Part shown: piece after piece, positions 1 to 13,165 of the stretch
Numbering within the stretch: the stretch's first letter is position 1
How the letters are laid out: each line of letters starts with the position of its first letter
Assembly (NCBI GenBank): GCA_947184155.2
Contig: CAMXCT020001093.1
Coordinates: 81,040-145,039 of the forward strand
Reading direction: 5' to 3'
DNA from: Cladocopium goreaui
Taxonomy: Eukaryota > Sar > Dinophyceae > Suessiales > Symbiodiniaceae
DNA length: 64,000 nt
Notes under the pieces: model-generated
Seen by the model: only the letters and a program-made list of their open reading frames with translations
Told to the model about the DNA's origin: nothing
The model's database searches: none
Made by a program: the position numbers and the translations under genes

Positions 1-1816
1 CAGCCTTGAACGCGTATAAGAAGCCATTGCTGCGGCCGTGGGGTGCACTTGAGCCATTGCTGTGGCCTTGTGGTGGCTTTTGCGTGCGGCAGTGGCGCGT
101 GTTGGGCTTGTTGGGGTACCTTTTCCCTGCGGAGCTGGCCGGACTTTTGGAGGGTTTGGAGGGTTTGGAGGGTTTGGATGGTTTTGGAGGGTTTTGGAGC
201 GTTTGAGGCCTGGCAAACGGCAGCCTTGAACGCGTATAAGAAGCCATTGCTGCGGCCGTGGGGTGCCCTTGAGCCATTGCTGTGGCCTTGTGGTGGCTTT
301 TGCGTGCGGCAGTGGCGCGTGTTGGGCTTGGTGGGGTCCACTTCTTAACTTGCGGTACCTGGGATGGAACTCCGCCTTTGGAGGGTTGGAGGGCCTTTGA
401 TCGGAAGAGCGTTTGTGAGGCCTGGCAAACGGCAGCCTTGAACGCGTATAAGAAGCCATTGCTGCGGCCGTGGGGTGCCCTTGAGCCATTGCTGTGGCCT
501 TGTGGTGGCTTTTGCGTGCGGCAGTGGCGCGTGTTGGGCTTGTTTGGGGTACCTTTTCCCTGCGGAGCTGGCCGGACTTTTGGAGGGTTTGGAGGGTTTG
601 GAGGGTTTTGGAGGGTTTTGGAGCGTTTGAGGCCTGGCAAACGGCAGCCTTGAACGCGTATAAGAAGCCATTGCTGCGGCCGGGGGGTGCCCTTGAGCCA
701 TTGCTGTGGCCTTGTGGTGGCTTTTGCGTGCGGCAGTGGCGCGTGTTGGGCTTGTTGGGGTACCTTTTCCCTGCGGAGCTGGCCGGACTTTTGGAGGGTT
801 TGGGAGGGTTTTGGAGCGTTTGAGGCCTGGCAAACGGCAGCCTTGAACGCGTATAAGAAGCCATTGCTGCGGCCGTGGGGTGCTCTTGAGCCATTGCTGT
901 GGCCTTGTGGTGGCTTTTGCGTGCGGCAGTGGCGCGTGTTGGGCTTGTTGGGGTACCTTTTCCCTGCGGAGCTGGCCGGACTTTTGGAGGGTTTGGGAGG
1001 GTTTTGGAGCGTTTGAGGCCTGGCAAACGGCAGCCTTGAACGCGTATAAGAAGCCATTGCTGCGGCCGTGGGGTGCTCTTGAGCCATTGCTGTGGCCTTG
1101 TGGTGGCTTTTGCGTGCGGGAGTGGCGCGTGTTGGGCTTGTTGGGGTACCTTTTCCTTGCGGAGCTGGCCGGACTTTTGGAGGGTTTGGAGGGCGGACTT
1201 TTGGAGGTTTTGGAGGGTTTTGGAGCGTTTGAGGCCTGGCAAACGGCAGCCTTGAACGCGTATAAGAAGCCATTGCTGCGGCCGTGGGGTGCCCTTGAGG
1301 CATTGCTGTGGCCTTGTGGTGGCTTTTGCGTGCGGCAGTGGCGCGTGTTGGGCTTGTTGGGGTACCTTTTCCCTGCGGAGCTGGCCGGACTTTTGGAGGG
1401 TTTGGAGGGTTTGGAGGGGTTTGGAGGGTTTTGGAGCGTTTGAGGCCTGGCAAACGGCAGCCTTGAACGCGTATAAGAAGCCATTGCTGCGGCCGTGGGG
1501 TGCCCTTGAGCCATTGCTGTGGCCTTGTGGTGGCTTTTGCGTGCGGCAGTGGCGCGTGTTGGGCTTGTTGGGGTACCTTTTCCCTGCGGAGCTGGCCGGA
1601 CTTTTGGAGGGTTTGGAGGGTTTTGGAGGGTTTTGGAGCGTTTGAGGCCTGGCAAACGGCAGCCTTGAACGCGTATAAGAAGCCATTGCTGCGGCCGTGG
1701 GGTGCCCTTGAGCCATTGCTGTGGCCTTGTGGTGGCTTTTGCGTGCGGCAGTGGCGCGTGTTGGGCTTGTTGGGGCACCTTTTCCTTGCGGAGCTGGCCG
1801 GACTTTTGGAGGGTTG
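1..1816. repeat. GC-rich satellite, about 200 bp units, nine copies
   Basis: Units begin at about 1, 221, 433, 645, 838, 1031, 1247, 1458 and 1660 (motif CAGCCTTGAACGCGTATAAG). Spacing is 193-220 bp. Length differences come mainly from a variable number of 9-10 bp TTTGGAGGG subunits at the end of each unit. Each unit also holds an internal imperfect duplication of GCCATTGCTG(C/T)GGCC. The copy at 221-432 has a divergent end at about 333-420. The array runs off the left edge. Long open frames on both strands are by-products: unit length is often not a multiple of three, so frames shift between copies while staying open. Confidence 0.95.
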
Positions 1817-2637
1817 AACAGCAAAGGCTGCCGGCCAGAGGGCGTGGTGGCAGCTGCCTCGAATGCCCTAACGAGAGAGGGCTATGTGCGCGGAAAAGTT
1901 CCACACCTGCGGTGGTCCCAGGCGCCGCCCCGGCCTTGGCGAAGGCCGGGGTCGGCGGATATATATATATAGTAACCCCAAAAAGATGGAACTATGATTT
2001 TTCGTTCAGTTGCTAGGATGTTACTTTTCTATTTTTTGGGGTTTGCTGCGCAGCTGGGAGATCTGATGGCAGGTTCGAACAGAGACGGGTTTGCCCGAAC
2101 CCGAAGCCGAAGACGACTCCGCCACCATGCGCTACATTCGAGTGCATTGGGCTGGAGCGGTTTCAGGGTTTCGCCCCAAAAAACACATTGCTGTTGGCGG
2201 TTAGTAGGGGGTAGCTACTATCCCAAATGCCTATACCAATATGGGAATGAAGTGATTCTGAATTTCCCAGCGGCGTGGGGTTTCTTTATCGGAGACCCCA
2301 AGTTATCATCCAAGTTAAAACGGTCATAGGGAAACTCGTGGAGAGAAGGGGCACCACATATTTGTGAAAAACGTTTCTTATGGTCCAAAACGTGTTTCAT
2401 GCAGTTCTACCCGTACTTTCAAAGATTGTTTTTGTTTTGTTTTTTCTGAGCAGTGTCCATGTCCCAGAACAATTATGTCCGATTCTTGAGGATTGCAGTA
2501 TGCGCTACAATTTGCATTTGTTTGATACTTTTGGATATACAATATCATTTGATACACCTATCTGATGCGGACTTCATTGATATGTGCAAATCTTTACAGT
2601 GATCAACATATCTCGACATATCAACGTATATCAACAT
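1817..2637. other. Spacer between two satellites, no supported gene
   Basis: Mostly unique sequence with a GC-rich start (1817-1955), a short TA run near 1960-1972 and AT-rich sequence after 2330. A frame open from 1994 to 2329 on the plus strand has no recognisable domain or convincing splice sites. I see nothing else that can be named. Confidence 0.5.
1928..1951. other. Perfect GC-rich hairpin at satellite edge
   Basis: CCCCGGCCTT, loop GGCG, AAGGCCGGGG: a perfect 10 bp stem with a 4-base loop. It can extend by several more pairs if one unpaired base is allowed. It lies directly before a short TA microsatellite. Function is unknown. Confidence 0.8.
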
Positions 2638-5600
2638 ATATGTATGGAATATACATATTATAGAATAATATAGATAAAACAAACAGATCTGTATGGATTA
2701 TACATATAGAATCATTTAGATAAAGCTAACATATCTGTATGGAATATCCATATAGAATCATATAGATAAAGCAAACATATCTGTATGGAATAAACATAAA
2801 TCATATAGATAAAGCAAACATATTTGTATGGAATAAACATAAATCATATAGATAAAGCAAACATATCTGATCATAAATCATATAGATAAAACACACATAT
2901 ATCTGTACGGAGTCTACATGAATCATATAGATAAAGCAAACATATCTGTACGGAATATACATAAATCATATAGATAAAGCAAACATATCTGTATGGAATA
3001 GATATAAATCGTATAAATAAAGCTAACATATCTGTATGGAAAATTGATAATCATATAGATAAAGCAAACATATCTGTTTGGAATATACACAAATCGTATA
3101 GATAAAGAAAACAAATCTGTTTGGAATATACATAAATCATAAAGATAAAGCAAACATATCTGTATGGAATGTACATAAAGTATCGAGATAAAGCAAACGT
3201 GTTTGTATGGAATATACAAAAATCATATCCATAAAGCAAACATATTTGTATGGAATATACATAAATCATTTAGATAAAGCAAACATATCTGTTTGGAATA
3301 TACATAAATCATATAGATAAAGCAAACATAATTGTACGGAGTATACATAAAGCATATAGATAAAGGCAAACATATCTGTATGGAATAAACATAAATCACA
3401 TAGATAAAACAAACATATTTGTATGAAATATACATAAATCATTTAGATAAAGCAAACATAATAGTTTGGAATTTACATAAATCATAAAGATAAAGCAAAC
3501 ATATTTGTATGAAATAAACATAAATCATATAGATAAAGCAAACGTGTTTGAATGGAATATACATAAATCATTTAGATAAAGCTAAATCTCTGAATGGAAT
3601 ATACATAAATCATTTAGATAAAGCAAACATATATGTTTGGAAAATACATAAATCTTATAGATAGAGCGAACATACAGAATGTACATAAATCATTTAGATA
3701 AAGCAAAGATATCTGTTTGGAATATACATAAATCATATAGATAAAGCGAACATACAGAATGTACATAAATCATATAGATAAAGCAAACATATCTGTATGG
3801 AATGTACATAAAGTATCTAGATAAAGCAAACATATCTGTATGGAATATAAATAAGTCATATAGATAAAGCAAAGATAGCTGTATGGAGTATACATAAATG
3901 ATAAAGAGAAAGCAAACATATCTGTATGGAATGTACATAAAGTATCGAGATAAAGCAAACGTGTTTGTATGGAATATACATAAATCATAGATACAGCTAA
4001 CATACTTGTATGGAGTATTGATGAATCATATAGATAAAGCAAACATAAATGTATGGAGTATTCATAAATCAAATAGATAAAGCTAACATATCTGTACGGA
4101 GTATACATAAATCATTTAGATAAAGCTAACATATCTGTATGGAATGTACATAAATCATTTGGATAAAGCAAACATATCTGTATGGAATATACATAAATCA
4201 TTTCGATATAGCAAACATATCTGTTTGGAACATACATAAATCATATAGATAAAACAAAACATATCTGTATGGAATATACATAAAACATATAGATAAAGCT
4301 GACATATTTGTTTGGAGTATACATAAATCATATAGATAAAGCTAACATAGCTGTATGGAGTATACATAGATCAGATAGATAAAGCTAACATATCTGTATG
4401 GAGTACACATAAATCGTTGTGATATAGCTAACATATCTGTTTGGAACATCCATGAATCATATAGATAAAAAAAAAATATCTTTATGGAATATACATAAAT
4501 CATGTAGATAAAGCTAGCATATCTGTATCGAATGTACATAAATCATATAGATAAAGCTAACATATCTCTATCGAGTATACATAAATCATATAGATAAAGC
4601 AAACATATCTGTACGGAATATACATAAATCATATAGATAAAGCAAACATATCTGTATGGAATGTACATAAATCATTTAGATAAAGCAAACATATATCTGT
4701 ACGGAGCCTACATAAATTATATACATAAAGCTAACGTATCTGTATCGAGTATACATAAATCATATAGATAAAGCAAACATATCTGTATGGAGTATTAATA
4801 AATCATTTAGATAAAGCTAACATATTCGTATGGAGTATACATAAATCATATAGATAAAGCTAACATATATCTGTATGGAGTATACATAAATCATATAAAG
4901 CTAACTTAGGTACGGAGTATACATGAATTATTTAGACAAAGCTAACATATCTGTATGGAGTATACATAATCTTATAGATAAAGCAAACATATTTGTATGG
5001 AGTATACATAAATCATTTAGATAAAGCTAACATATATCTGTATGGATATACATAAATCTTATAGACAAAGTAAACATATTCGTATGGAGTATACATAAAT
5101 CATATAGATAAAGCTAACCTATCTGTATGGAATATGCATGAATCATATAGATAAAGCAAACATATTTGTATGGAGTATACATAAATCATAGAGATAAAGC
5201 TAACATATCTGTATGGAGTACACATAAATCGTTTAGATATGGCTAACATACCTGTTTGGAACATACATGAATCATACAGATAAAGAAACATATCTTTATG
5301 GAGTATACATAAATCATTTAGATGAAGCTAACATATTTGTTTGGAATATACATAAGTAATATAGATAAAGCAAACATATATCTGTACGGAGTCTACATAC
5401 ATCATATAGGTAAAGCAATCATATATGTATGGAATATACATAAACCATATAGATAAAGCGAACATATTTGTATGGAGTACACATTCATCATATAAAGCTA
5501 ACATATCTGTATGGAGTATACATAAATCAGATAAAGCTAACATATATGTATGGAGTATACATAAATCATATAGAGAAAGCTAACATATCTGTACGGAGTA

Positions 5601-6384
5601 TACATAAATCATATAGATAAAGCTAACATATTTGTATGGAGTATACATAAATCATATAGATAAAGCTAACATATCTGTATGGAGTATACATAAATCATAT
5701 AAAGCTAACATATATGTATGGAGTATACATGAATCATTTAGACAAAGCTAACATATCTGTATGGAGTATACATAATCTTATAGATAAAGCAAACATATTT
5801 GTATGGAGTATACATAAATCTTTTAGACAAAGCTAACATATCTGTATGGATTATACATAAATCATATAGATAAAGCACACATATTTGTATGGAGTATACA
5901 TAAATCATATAGATAAAGCTAACATATTTGTATGGAGTATACATAAACCATATAAAGCTAACATATATGTATGGAGTATACATAAATCATATAGATAAAG
6001 CTAACTTATCGGTACGGAGTATACATAAATCATTTAGACAAAGCTAACATATCTGTATGGAGTATACATAAATCTTATAGATAAAGCTAACATATATCTG
6101 TATGGAGTATACATAAATCAGATAAAGCTAACATATATCTGTATGGATATACATAAATCTTATAGACAAAGCAAACATATTCGTATGGAGTATACATAAA
6201 TCTTATAGATAAAGCAAACATATTTGTATGGAATATACATAAATCATTTAGATAAAGCAAACATATTTGTATGGATATACATAAATCTTATAGACAAAGC
6301 AAACAAATTCGTATGGAGTATACATAAATCTTATAGATAAAGCAAACATATTTGTATGGAATATACATAAATCATATAGATAAA

Positions 6385-6708
6385 GCTAACATATAGCTAA
6401 CATATTCGTATGGAGTATACATGAATCATATAGATAAAGCTAACATATAGCTAACATATTTGTATGGAGTATACATAAATCATATAGATAAAGCTAACAT
6501 ATAGCTAACATATTTGTATGGAGTATACATAAATCATATAGATAAAGCTAACATATAGCTAACATATTTGTATGGAGTATACATAAATCATATAGATAAA
6601 GCTAACATATAGCTAACATATTTGTATGGAGTATACATAAATCATATAGATAAAGCTAACATATAGCTAACATATTTGTATGGAGTATACATAAATCATA
6701 TAGATAAA
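6385..6708. repeat. 54 bp higher-order block inside the 43 bp satellite
   Basis: Six near-identical units start at 6385, 6439, 6493, 6547, 6601 and 6655. Each equals the 43 bp unit plus an 11 bp duplication of GCTAACATATA. The first unit has ATTCG where later units have ATTTG. This is a clean local amplification of a variant monomer. Confidence 0.9.
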
Positions 6709-9700
6709 GCAAAACATTGTAGAATATACATAAATCTTATAGCTAGATAAAGCAAACACATTTGTATGAGATACATCAATCTTATAGATAAAGCAAACAC
6801 ATTTGTGGAGTGACTACATAAATATATAGATAAAAAGCAAAAACACATTGTATGGACTATGCCACAGTTATACATAAATCTTATAGATAAGCAAACACAT
6901 TTGTATGGAATATACATAAATCTATAGATAAAGCCAACAGATTTGTATGGATATACATAAATATTATAGATTAAAGCAAACACAGTTGTATGGAGTATTA
7001 CAAAATCTTATAGAAAAGCAAAACACATTTGTATGGAGTATACATTTAAATCTTATAGTTAAAGCAAACACATTTGTATGGAATATACATAAATCTTATA
7101 GATAAAGCAAACACATTTGTATGGAATATACATAAATCTTATAGATAAAGCAAACACATTTGTATGGAATATACATAAATCTTATAGATAAAGCAAACAC
7201 ATTTGTATGGAATATACATAAATCTTATAGATAAAGCAAACACATTTGTATGGAGTATACATAAATCTTATCGATAAAGCAAACACATTTGTATGGAGTA
7301 TACATAAATCTTATAGATAAAGGAAACACATTTGTATGGAGTATACATAAATCTTATAGATAAAGCAAACACATTTGTATGGAGTATACATAAATCTTAT
7401 AGATAAAGCAAACACATTTGTATGGAGTATACATAAATCTTATAGATAAAGCAAACACATTTGTAGGAATACATAAATCTTAAGATAAAGCAAACACATT
7501 GGTATGGAATATAACATAAATCTATAGGGGATAAAGCAAACACATTGTATGGAATATACATAAATCTGATAGAATAAAGCAACACATTTGTATGGCGATA
7601 CATAAATCTTATCGATTTAAAGCAAAACCATTTGTATGAGAACATAAATTATTATAGATAAAGGAAACCACATTTGTATGGAGTATACAGAAACTTATAG
7701 ATAGCAAACACATTGTATGGAGTTACATAAATCTTATAGATATTAAAGCAAAACCTTTGTATGGAGTATACATAAATCTATCGATACAAGCAAACACCAT
7801 TGTATGAATATACAGAAATCCTATTATAGATAAAGCAACCACATTTGTATGGCGTATACATCTGAAATCTTATAGATAAAGCAAACACATTTGTATGGAA
7901 TATACATAAATCTTATAGATAAAGCAAACACATTTGTATGGAATATACATAAATCTTATAGATAAAGCAAACACATTTGTATGGAATATACATAAATCTT
8001 ATAGATAAAGCGAACACATTTGTATGGAATATACATAAATCTTATAGATAAAGCAAACACATTTGTATGGAATATACATAAATCTTATAGATAAAGCAAA
8101 CACATTTGTATGGAGTATACATAAATCTTATAGATAAAGCAAACACATTTGTATGGAGTATACATAAATCTTATAGATAAAGCAAACACATTTGTATGGA
8201 GTATACATAAATCTTATAGATAAAGCAAACACATTTGTATGGAGTATACATAAATCTTATAGATAAAGCAAAACACATGGTATTGGAATCTATACCTAAA
8301 CTCCTTATAGATGATTAAACAAGCAAACACATTGTATGAATAACATAAATCTTATAGATAAAGCAACACTTGATGGAGTATACATAAATCTTATAGATAA
8401 AGCAAACACATTTGTATGGAATATACATAAATCTTATAGATAAAGCAAACACATTTGTATGGAGTATACATAAATCTTATAGATAAAGCAAACACATTTG
8501 TATGGAGTATACATAAATCTTATAGATAAAGCAAACACATTTGTATGGAATATACATAAATCTTATAGATAAAGCAAACATATTTGTATGGATATACATA
8601 AATCTTATAGATAAAGCAAACACATTTGTATGGAGTATACATAAATCTTATAGATAAAGCAAACACATTTGTATGGAGTATACATAAATCTTATAGATAA
8701 AGCAACCACATTTGTATGGAGTATACATAAATCTTATAGATAAAGCAACCACATTTGTATGGAGTATACATAAATCTTATAGATAAAGCAAACACATTTG
8801 TATGGAGTATACATAAATCTTATAGATAAAGCAAACACATTTGTATGGAGTATACATAAATCTTATAGATAAAGCAAACATATTTGTATGGAATATACAT
8901 AAATCATTTAGATAAAGCAAACATATTTGTATGGATATACATAAATCTTATAGATAAAGCAAACATATTTATATGGAGTATACATAAATCTTATAGATAA
9001 AGCAAACATATTTGTATGGAATATACATAAATCATTTAGATAAAGCAAACATATTTGTATGGAGTATACATAAATCTTATAGATAAAGCAAACACATTTG
9101 TATGGAGTATACATAAATCATTTAGATAAAGCAAACACATTTGTATGGAGTATACATAAATCTTATAGATAAAGCAAACATATTTGTATGGAATATACAT
9201 AAATCATTTAGATAAAGCAAACATATTTGTATGGATATGCATAAATCTTATAGATAAAGCAAACATATTTGTATGGAGTATACATAAATCTTATAGATAA
9301 AGCAAACATATTTGTATGGAATATACATAAATCATTTAGATAAAGCAAGCATATTTGTATGGATATACATAAATCTTATAGATAAAGCAAACACATTTGT
9401 ATGGAATATACATAAATCATTTAGATAAAGCAAACATATTTGTATGGATATACATAAATCTTATAGATAAAGCAAACATATTTGTATGGAATATACATAA
9501 ATCATTTAGATAAAGCAAACATATTTGTATGGATATACATAAATCTTATAGATAAAGCAAACATATTTGTATGGAATATACATAAATCATTTAGATAAAG
9601 CAAACATATTTGTATGGAATATACATAAATCTTATAGATAAAGCAAACATATTTGTATGGAGTATACATAAATCTTATAGATAAAGCAAACACATTTGTA

Positions 9701-10195
9701 TGGAGTATACATAAATCTTATAGATAAAGCAAACACATTTGTATGGAGTATACATAAATCTTATAGATAAAGCAAACATATTTGTATGGAATATACATAA
9801 ATCATTTAGATAAAGCAAACATATTTGTATGGAATATACATAAATCTTATAGATAAAGCAAACATATTTGTATGGAGTATACATAAATCTTATAGATAAA
9901 GCAAACACATTTGTATGGAGTATACATAAATCTTATAGATAAAGCAAACACATTTGTATGGAATATACATAAATCATTTAGATAAAGCAAACATATTTGT
10001 ATGGATATACATAAATCTTATAGATAAAGCAAACACATTTGTATGGAATATACATAAATCATTTAGATAAAGCAAACATATTTGTATGGAATATACATAA
10101 ATCTTATAGATAAAGCAAACACATTTGTATGGAGTATACATAAATCTTATAGATAAAGCAAACACATTTGTATGGAGTATACATAAATCTTATAG

Positions 10196-10888
10196 ATAAA
10201 GCTAATATATATCTGTACGGAGTCTACATAAATCATTTAGATAAAGCTAATATATATCTGTACGGAGTCTACATAAATCATTTAGATAAAGCTAATATAT
10301 ATCTGTACGGAGTCTACATAAATCATTTAGATAAAGCTAATATATATCTGTACGGAGTCTACATAAATCATTTAGATAAAGCTAATATATATATCTGTAC
10401 GGAGTCTACATAAATCATTTAGATAAAGCTAATATATATCTGTACGGAGTCTACATAAATCATTTAGATAAAGCTAATATATATATCTGTACGGAGTCTA
10501 CATAAATCATTTAGATAAAGCTAATATATATCTGTACGGAGTCTACATAAATCATTTAGATAAAGCTAATATATATCTGTACGGAGTCTACATAAATCAT
10601 TTAGATAAAGCTAATATATATATATATATCTGTACGGAGTCTACATAAATCATTTAGATAAAGCTAATATATATATCTGTACGGAGTCTACATAAATCAT
10701 TTAGATAAAGCTAATATATATATCTGTACGGAGTCTACATAAATCATTTAGATAAAGCTAATATATATCTGTACGGAGTCTACATAAATCATTTAGATAA
10801 AGCTAATATATATCTGTACGGAGTCTACATAAATCATTTAGATAAAGCTAATATATATCTGTACGGAGTCTACATAAATCATTTAGAT
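10196..10888. repeat. 45 bp terminal subfamily with expanding TA tracts
   Basis: Homogeneous copies of CTGTACGGAGTCTACATAAA plus ATCATTTAGATAAAGCTAA have a period of 45 bp. The only frequent change is the length of the (TA)n tract, which expands by 2-8 bp in some units (for example near 10390, 10480 and 10615). The array stops abruptly at about 10888, just before a GC-rich exon-like island. Confidence 0.9.
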
Positions 10889-10908
10889 TCATGTAGACTT
10901 GGCTTCAG

Positions 10909-11028
10909 ACTTTGCCGCCGAGGTGTGCAATGCGCGGGGGGTTATCCCCACAGCCGGGGTGCTGGAGATGGTGCGGAAGTGTGCCATCACCAGCGGTGGC
11001 GAATTCCTGCTGGACGATGAGTTCCTGG
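10909..11028 (+). CDS. Exon-like island, unknown protein
   Basis: A GC-rich open stretch follows an acceptor-like CTTCAG and ends before GTCATA. The frame that is open throughout reads, in part, EVCNARGVIPTAGVLEMV and then CAITSGGEFLLDDEFL. Both ends would be phase 1. It stands alone between a satellite and AT-rich repeats, and base composition changes sharply at its edges. I do not recognise a domain. Neither flanking exon is visible, so it could be the first visible exon of the downstream gene or a stray fragment. Confidence 0.4.
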
Positions 11029-11029
11029 G

Positions 11030-11235
11030 TCATAATATAGTGATAATAGTTGTTCGATATCTAATGTTGTGATGATATAGTGATCATATAAGGATCATAT
11101 AGTGATGATATAGGGATCATATAGTGATCATACAGACTATATATAACGTGATCATAGTTAATATATATTTAATAGTGATAATATTGTGATCATATGGAAA
11201 TAATATGGTGATAATATAGTCATAGAAGTTAGTAG
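11030..11235. repeat. Degenerate GATCATATAGT repeats
   Basis: Short, imperfect repeats of about 10-14 bp around (G)ATCATATAGTGAT. No coding signal. Confidence 0.6.
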
Positions 11236-11349
11236 TAATAGTGATCCTGGGGATCGAGTATAGTGCCTATATTAGCGTTAAACATCATCAGTATCAGTAA
11301 GAGTTCATAGTTAACAGTAGTAATAGATAGTATGTTAGTAATATACAAT

Positions 11350-11466
11350 GTGGGAGACCCAATGCCATAAACAGCTACCATACAGGGATGGTTGAATGGT
11401 TGAAATCGCAGCCACAAAAATGGTGATGGAATGGGGATGGTAAACATGGCATTGGGTGAATCCCAC
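11350..11466. mobile_element. MITE-like hairpin, family E (GTGGGATTCACCCAATGCC)
   Basis: The left end GTGGGAGACCCAATGCCAT pairs with the right end ATGGCATTGGGTGAATCCCAC, differing by a 2 bp deletion and a substitution. The interior is about 80 bp and non-coding. The same terminal motif occurs at 24709-24735 and, in the opposite sense, at about 61701-61720. Confidence 0.7.
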
Positions 11467-12187
11467 AATGAAATTATCGAGATATAATTGGAATTAAACG
11501 GATAGAAGCAAAAACAGGGGATATGATTTGTAGTTGTTTTGACACAGCGATGTGGGAAATCACCATGTTAACTGGCTGAATCTGTTGCATAAATGGGTTA
11601 AAACCCATTCCAACCCAGTTACACGAGGATTGAACCAGCTATTGAACAGTTAGCTCCGTGGCCTATCTAAGATAAGGTTTAACTGTTTGGGGTAATGAAC
11701 ACAGCTACCTGCTGGTAAACATCCAAAAAGCTCTGCAAATCCGTGGTTTTAACCACTCGGAAACGATCTACATTCATAGTGGATTGTCCATTTTCTGTGT
11801 GGGTTTGAAGGGTAACTATCTTGGGAACACATGACATCACCAGGATGATTATACCATCATATTACACCACTACGTAGTTTAGCATCGAAGAAAATAGAAC
11901 CAGGCCGGGAACACAGCCAGAAACCGCTGGGGATTTGACATCTGAGGCTGACGGCCATGTCCTCGATGATTGGTGTCTTGGATGTACCTGGATGTACCTG
12001 GTAAAGTCGGTTGAACACACCTTAAGTGGTCAAGTGGGGGGGTGCCCATCAATGCTCCATGTTCGACCCTGTTTGCCGTGAAAGCCCACTTTTTTTGTTG
12101 AATGTACCAGCTGCTTGTAGCTTCCTGCCAACTTTGTCCCAGATAAACATGATAAACGCTGCAAGAGATTGTGTCAACACTGGCTAG

Positions 12188-12278
12188 TACCCTCCGGTTC
12201 TCAAACATGGCTAGCTGGGAAATCCCTGAACTTCATGGTGGATTTTCCAGCCACCCATGTTTGATGACTGGAGGGTAA
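12188..12278. mobile_element. MITE-like hairpin, family B (TACCCTCCGG)
   Basis: The left end TACCCTCCGGTTCTCAAACA pairs imperfectly with the right end TGTTTGATGACTGGAGGGTA. The interior carries GGTGGATTTTCC. Related copies are at 38150-38282 and 60742-60834. Confidence 0.65.
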
Positions 12279-12393
12279 ATAGACCATGAACTTAAACCAT
12301 AGTAAACCACTAGTTCCCAACAGCAGGGCCTGTTGGGTTTCAATCTCTAGGGCTGGGGCTGGCTCGCGGGGACTTGCAGCCTTCAAAATCCGG

Positions 12394-13165
12394 AATGGAA
12401 CCCTGGAACCCTGGAACCCTGGAACCCTGGAACCCTGAAACCTTGGAACCCCGGAACCCTGGAACCCTGGAACCCTGGAACCCTGAAACCTTGGAACCCC
12501 GGAACCCTGGAACCCTGGAACCCCGGAACCCTCTGGAACCCTGAAACCCTGGAACCTTGGAACCCTGCGACCGTGGAACCCTGAAACCTTGGAACCGGCA
12601 CCCTGGAACCCTCAAGGATTCTGGAACCCTGCAACCTTGGAACCCTGGAACCTTGGAACCCTGCAACCCTGCACACCTGGCACCCTGCTGGGATCCTGGA
12701 ACCCTGAAACCCTGGAACCCTTGGAACCCTTGGAGCCCTGGAAACCTTGGAACCTTGGAACCCTGAAACCGTGGGACCCTGGTACCCTGGAACCCTGGAA
12801 CCCTGGAACCCTGAAACCTTGGAACCCCGGAACCCTGGAACCCTGAAACCTTGGAACCCCGGAACCCTGGAACCCTGGAACCCTGGAACCCGGGAACCCT
12901 GGAACCCTGAAACCCTGGAACCTTGGAACCCTGCGACCGTGGAACCCTGAAACCTTGGAACCTTGGCACCCTGGAACCCTCAAGGATTCTGGAACCCTGC
13001 TACCTTGGAACCCTGGAACCTTGGAACCCTGCAACCCTGCACACCTGGCACCCTGCTGGGATCCTGGAACCCTGAAACCCTGGAACCCTTGGAACCCTTG
13101 GAACGCTGGAAACCTTGGAGCCCTGAAACCGTGGGACCCTGGTACCCTGGAACCTTGGAACCCTT
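12394..13165. repeat. GGAACCCTG minisatellite with an internal large duplication
   Basis: Tandem 8-10 bp units of (C/T)TGGAACCC, with GAAACC and GCAACC variants, run for about 770 bp. A higher-level duplication is superposed: the block holding CTGCGACCGTGG, the CAAGGATTCTGG interruption and CACACCTGGCACCCTGCTGG at about 12541-12800 recurs at about 12905-13160, offset by 360-366 bp. Long frames reading GFQGSRVP or EPWNPGTL are repeat artefacts. Confidence 0.95.

Larger units (their letters stand above)
2638..10888. repeat. 8.2 kb AT-rich satellite, 43 bp basic unit
   Basis: The unit is built on CATAAATC(A/T)TATAGATAAAGC followed by a variable block such as AAACACATTTGTATGGAGTATA. The basic period is 43 bp, for example between 9661 and 9704. 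Copies at 2638-6380 are diverged. Copies from about 7061 onward are nearly identical within blocks and fall into subfamilies: CACATTTG, CATATTTG, and finally CTGTACGGAGTC. Minus-strand open frames rich in Y, F, I and C are repeat translations, not genes. Confidence 0.95.

Noticed and set aside
345..1904. 519-codon minus-strand frame rich in K, P, S
   Set aside because: It is a translation of the 200 bp satellite. Reading phase relative to the repeat changes from copy to copy, so no protein is conserved.
2066..2085. tRNA-like T-loop word GGTTCGAAC
   Set aside because: No pairing T stem, anticodon arm or acceptor stem around it. No other tRNA was recognised in the window.
2638..10888. CRISPR-like array
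   Set aside because: Units are contiguous with no unique spacers, 43-54 bp tandem satellite in a eukaryotic setting, and no cas genes.
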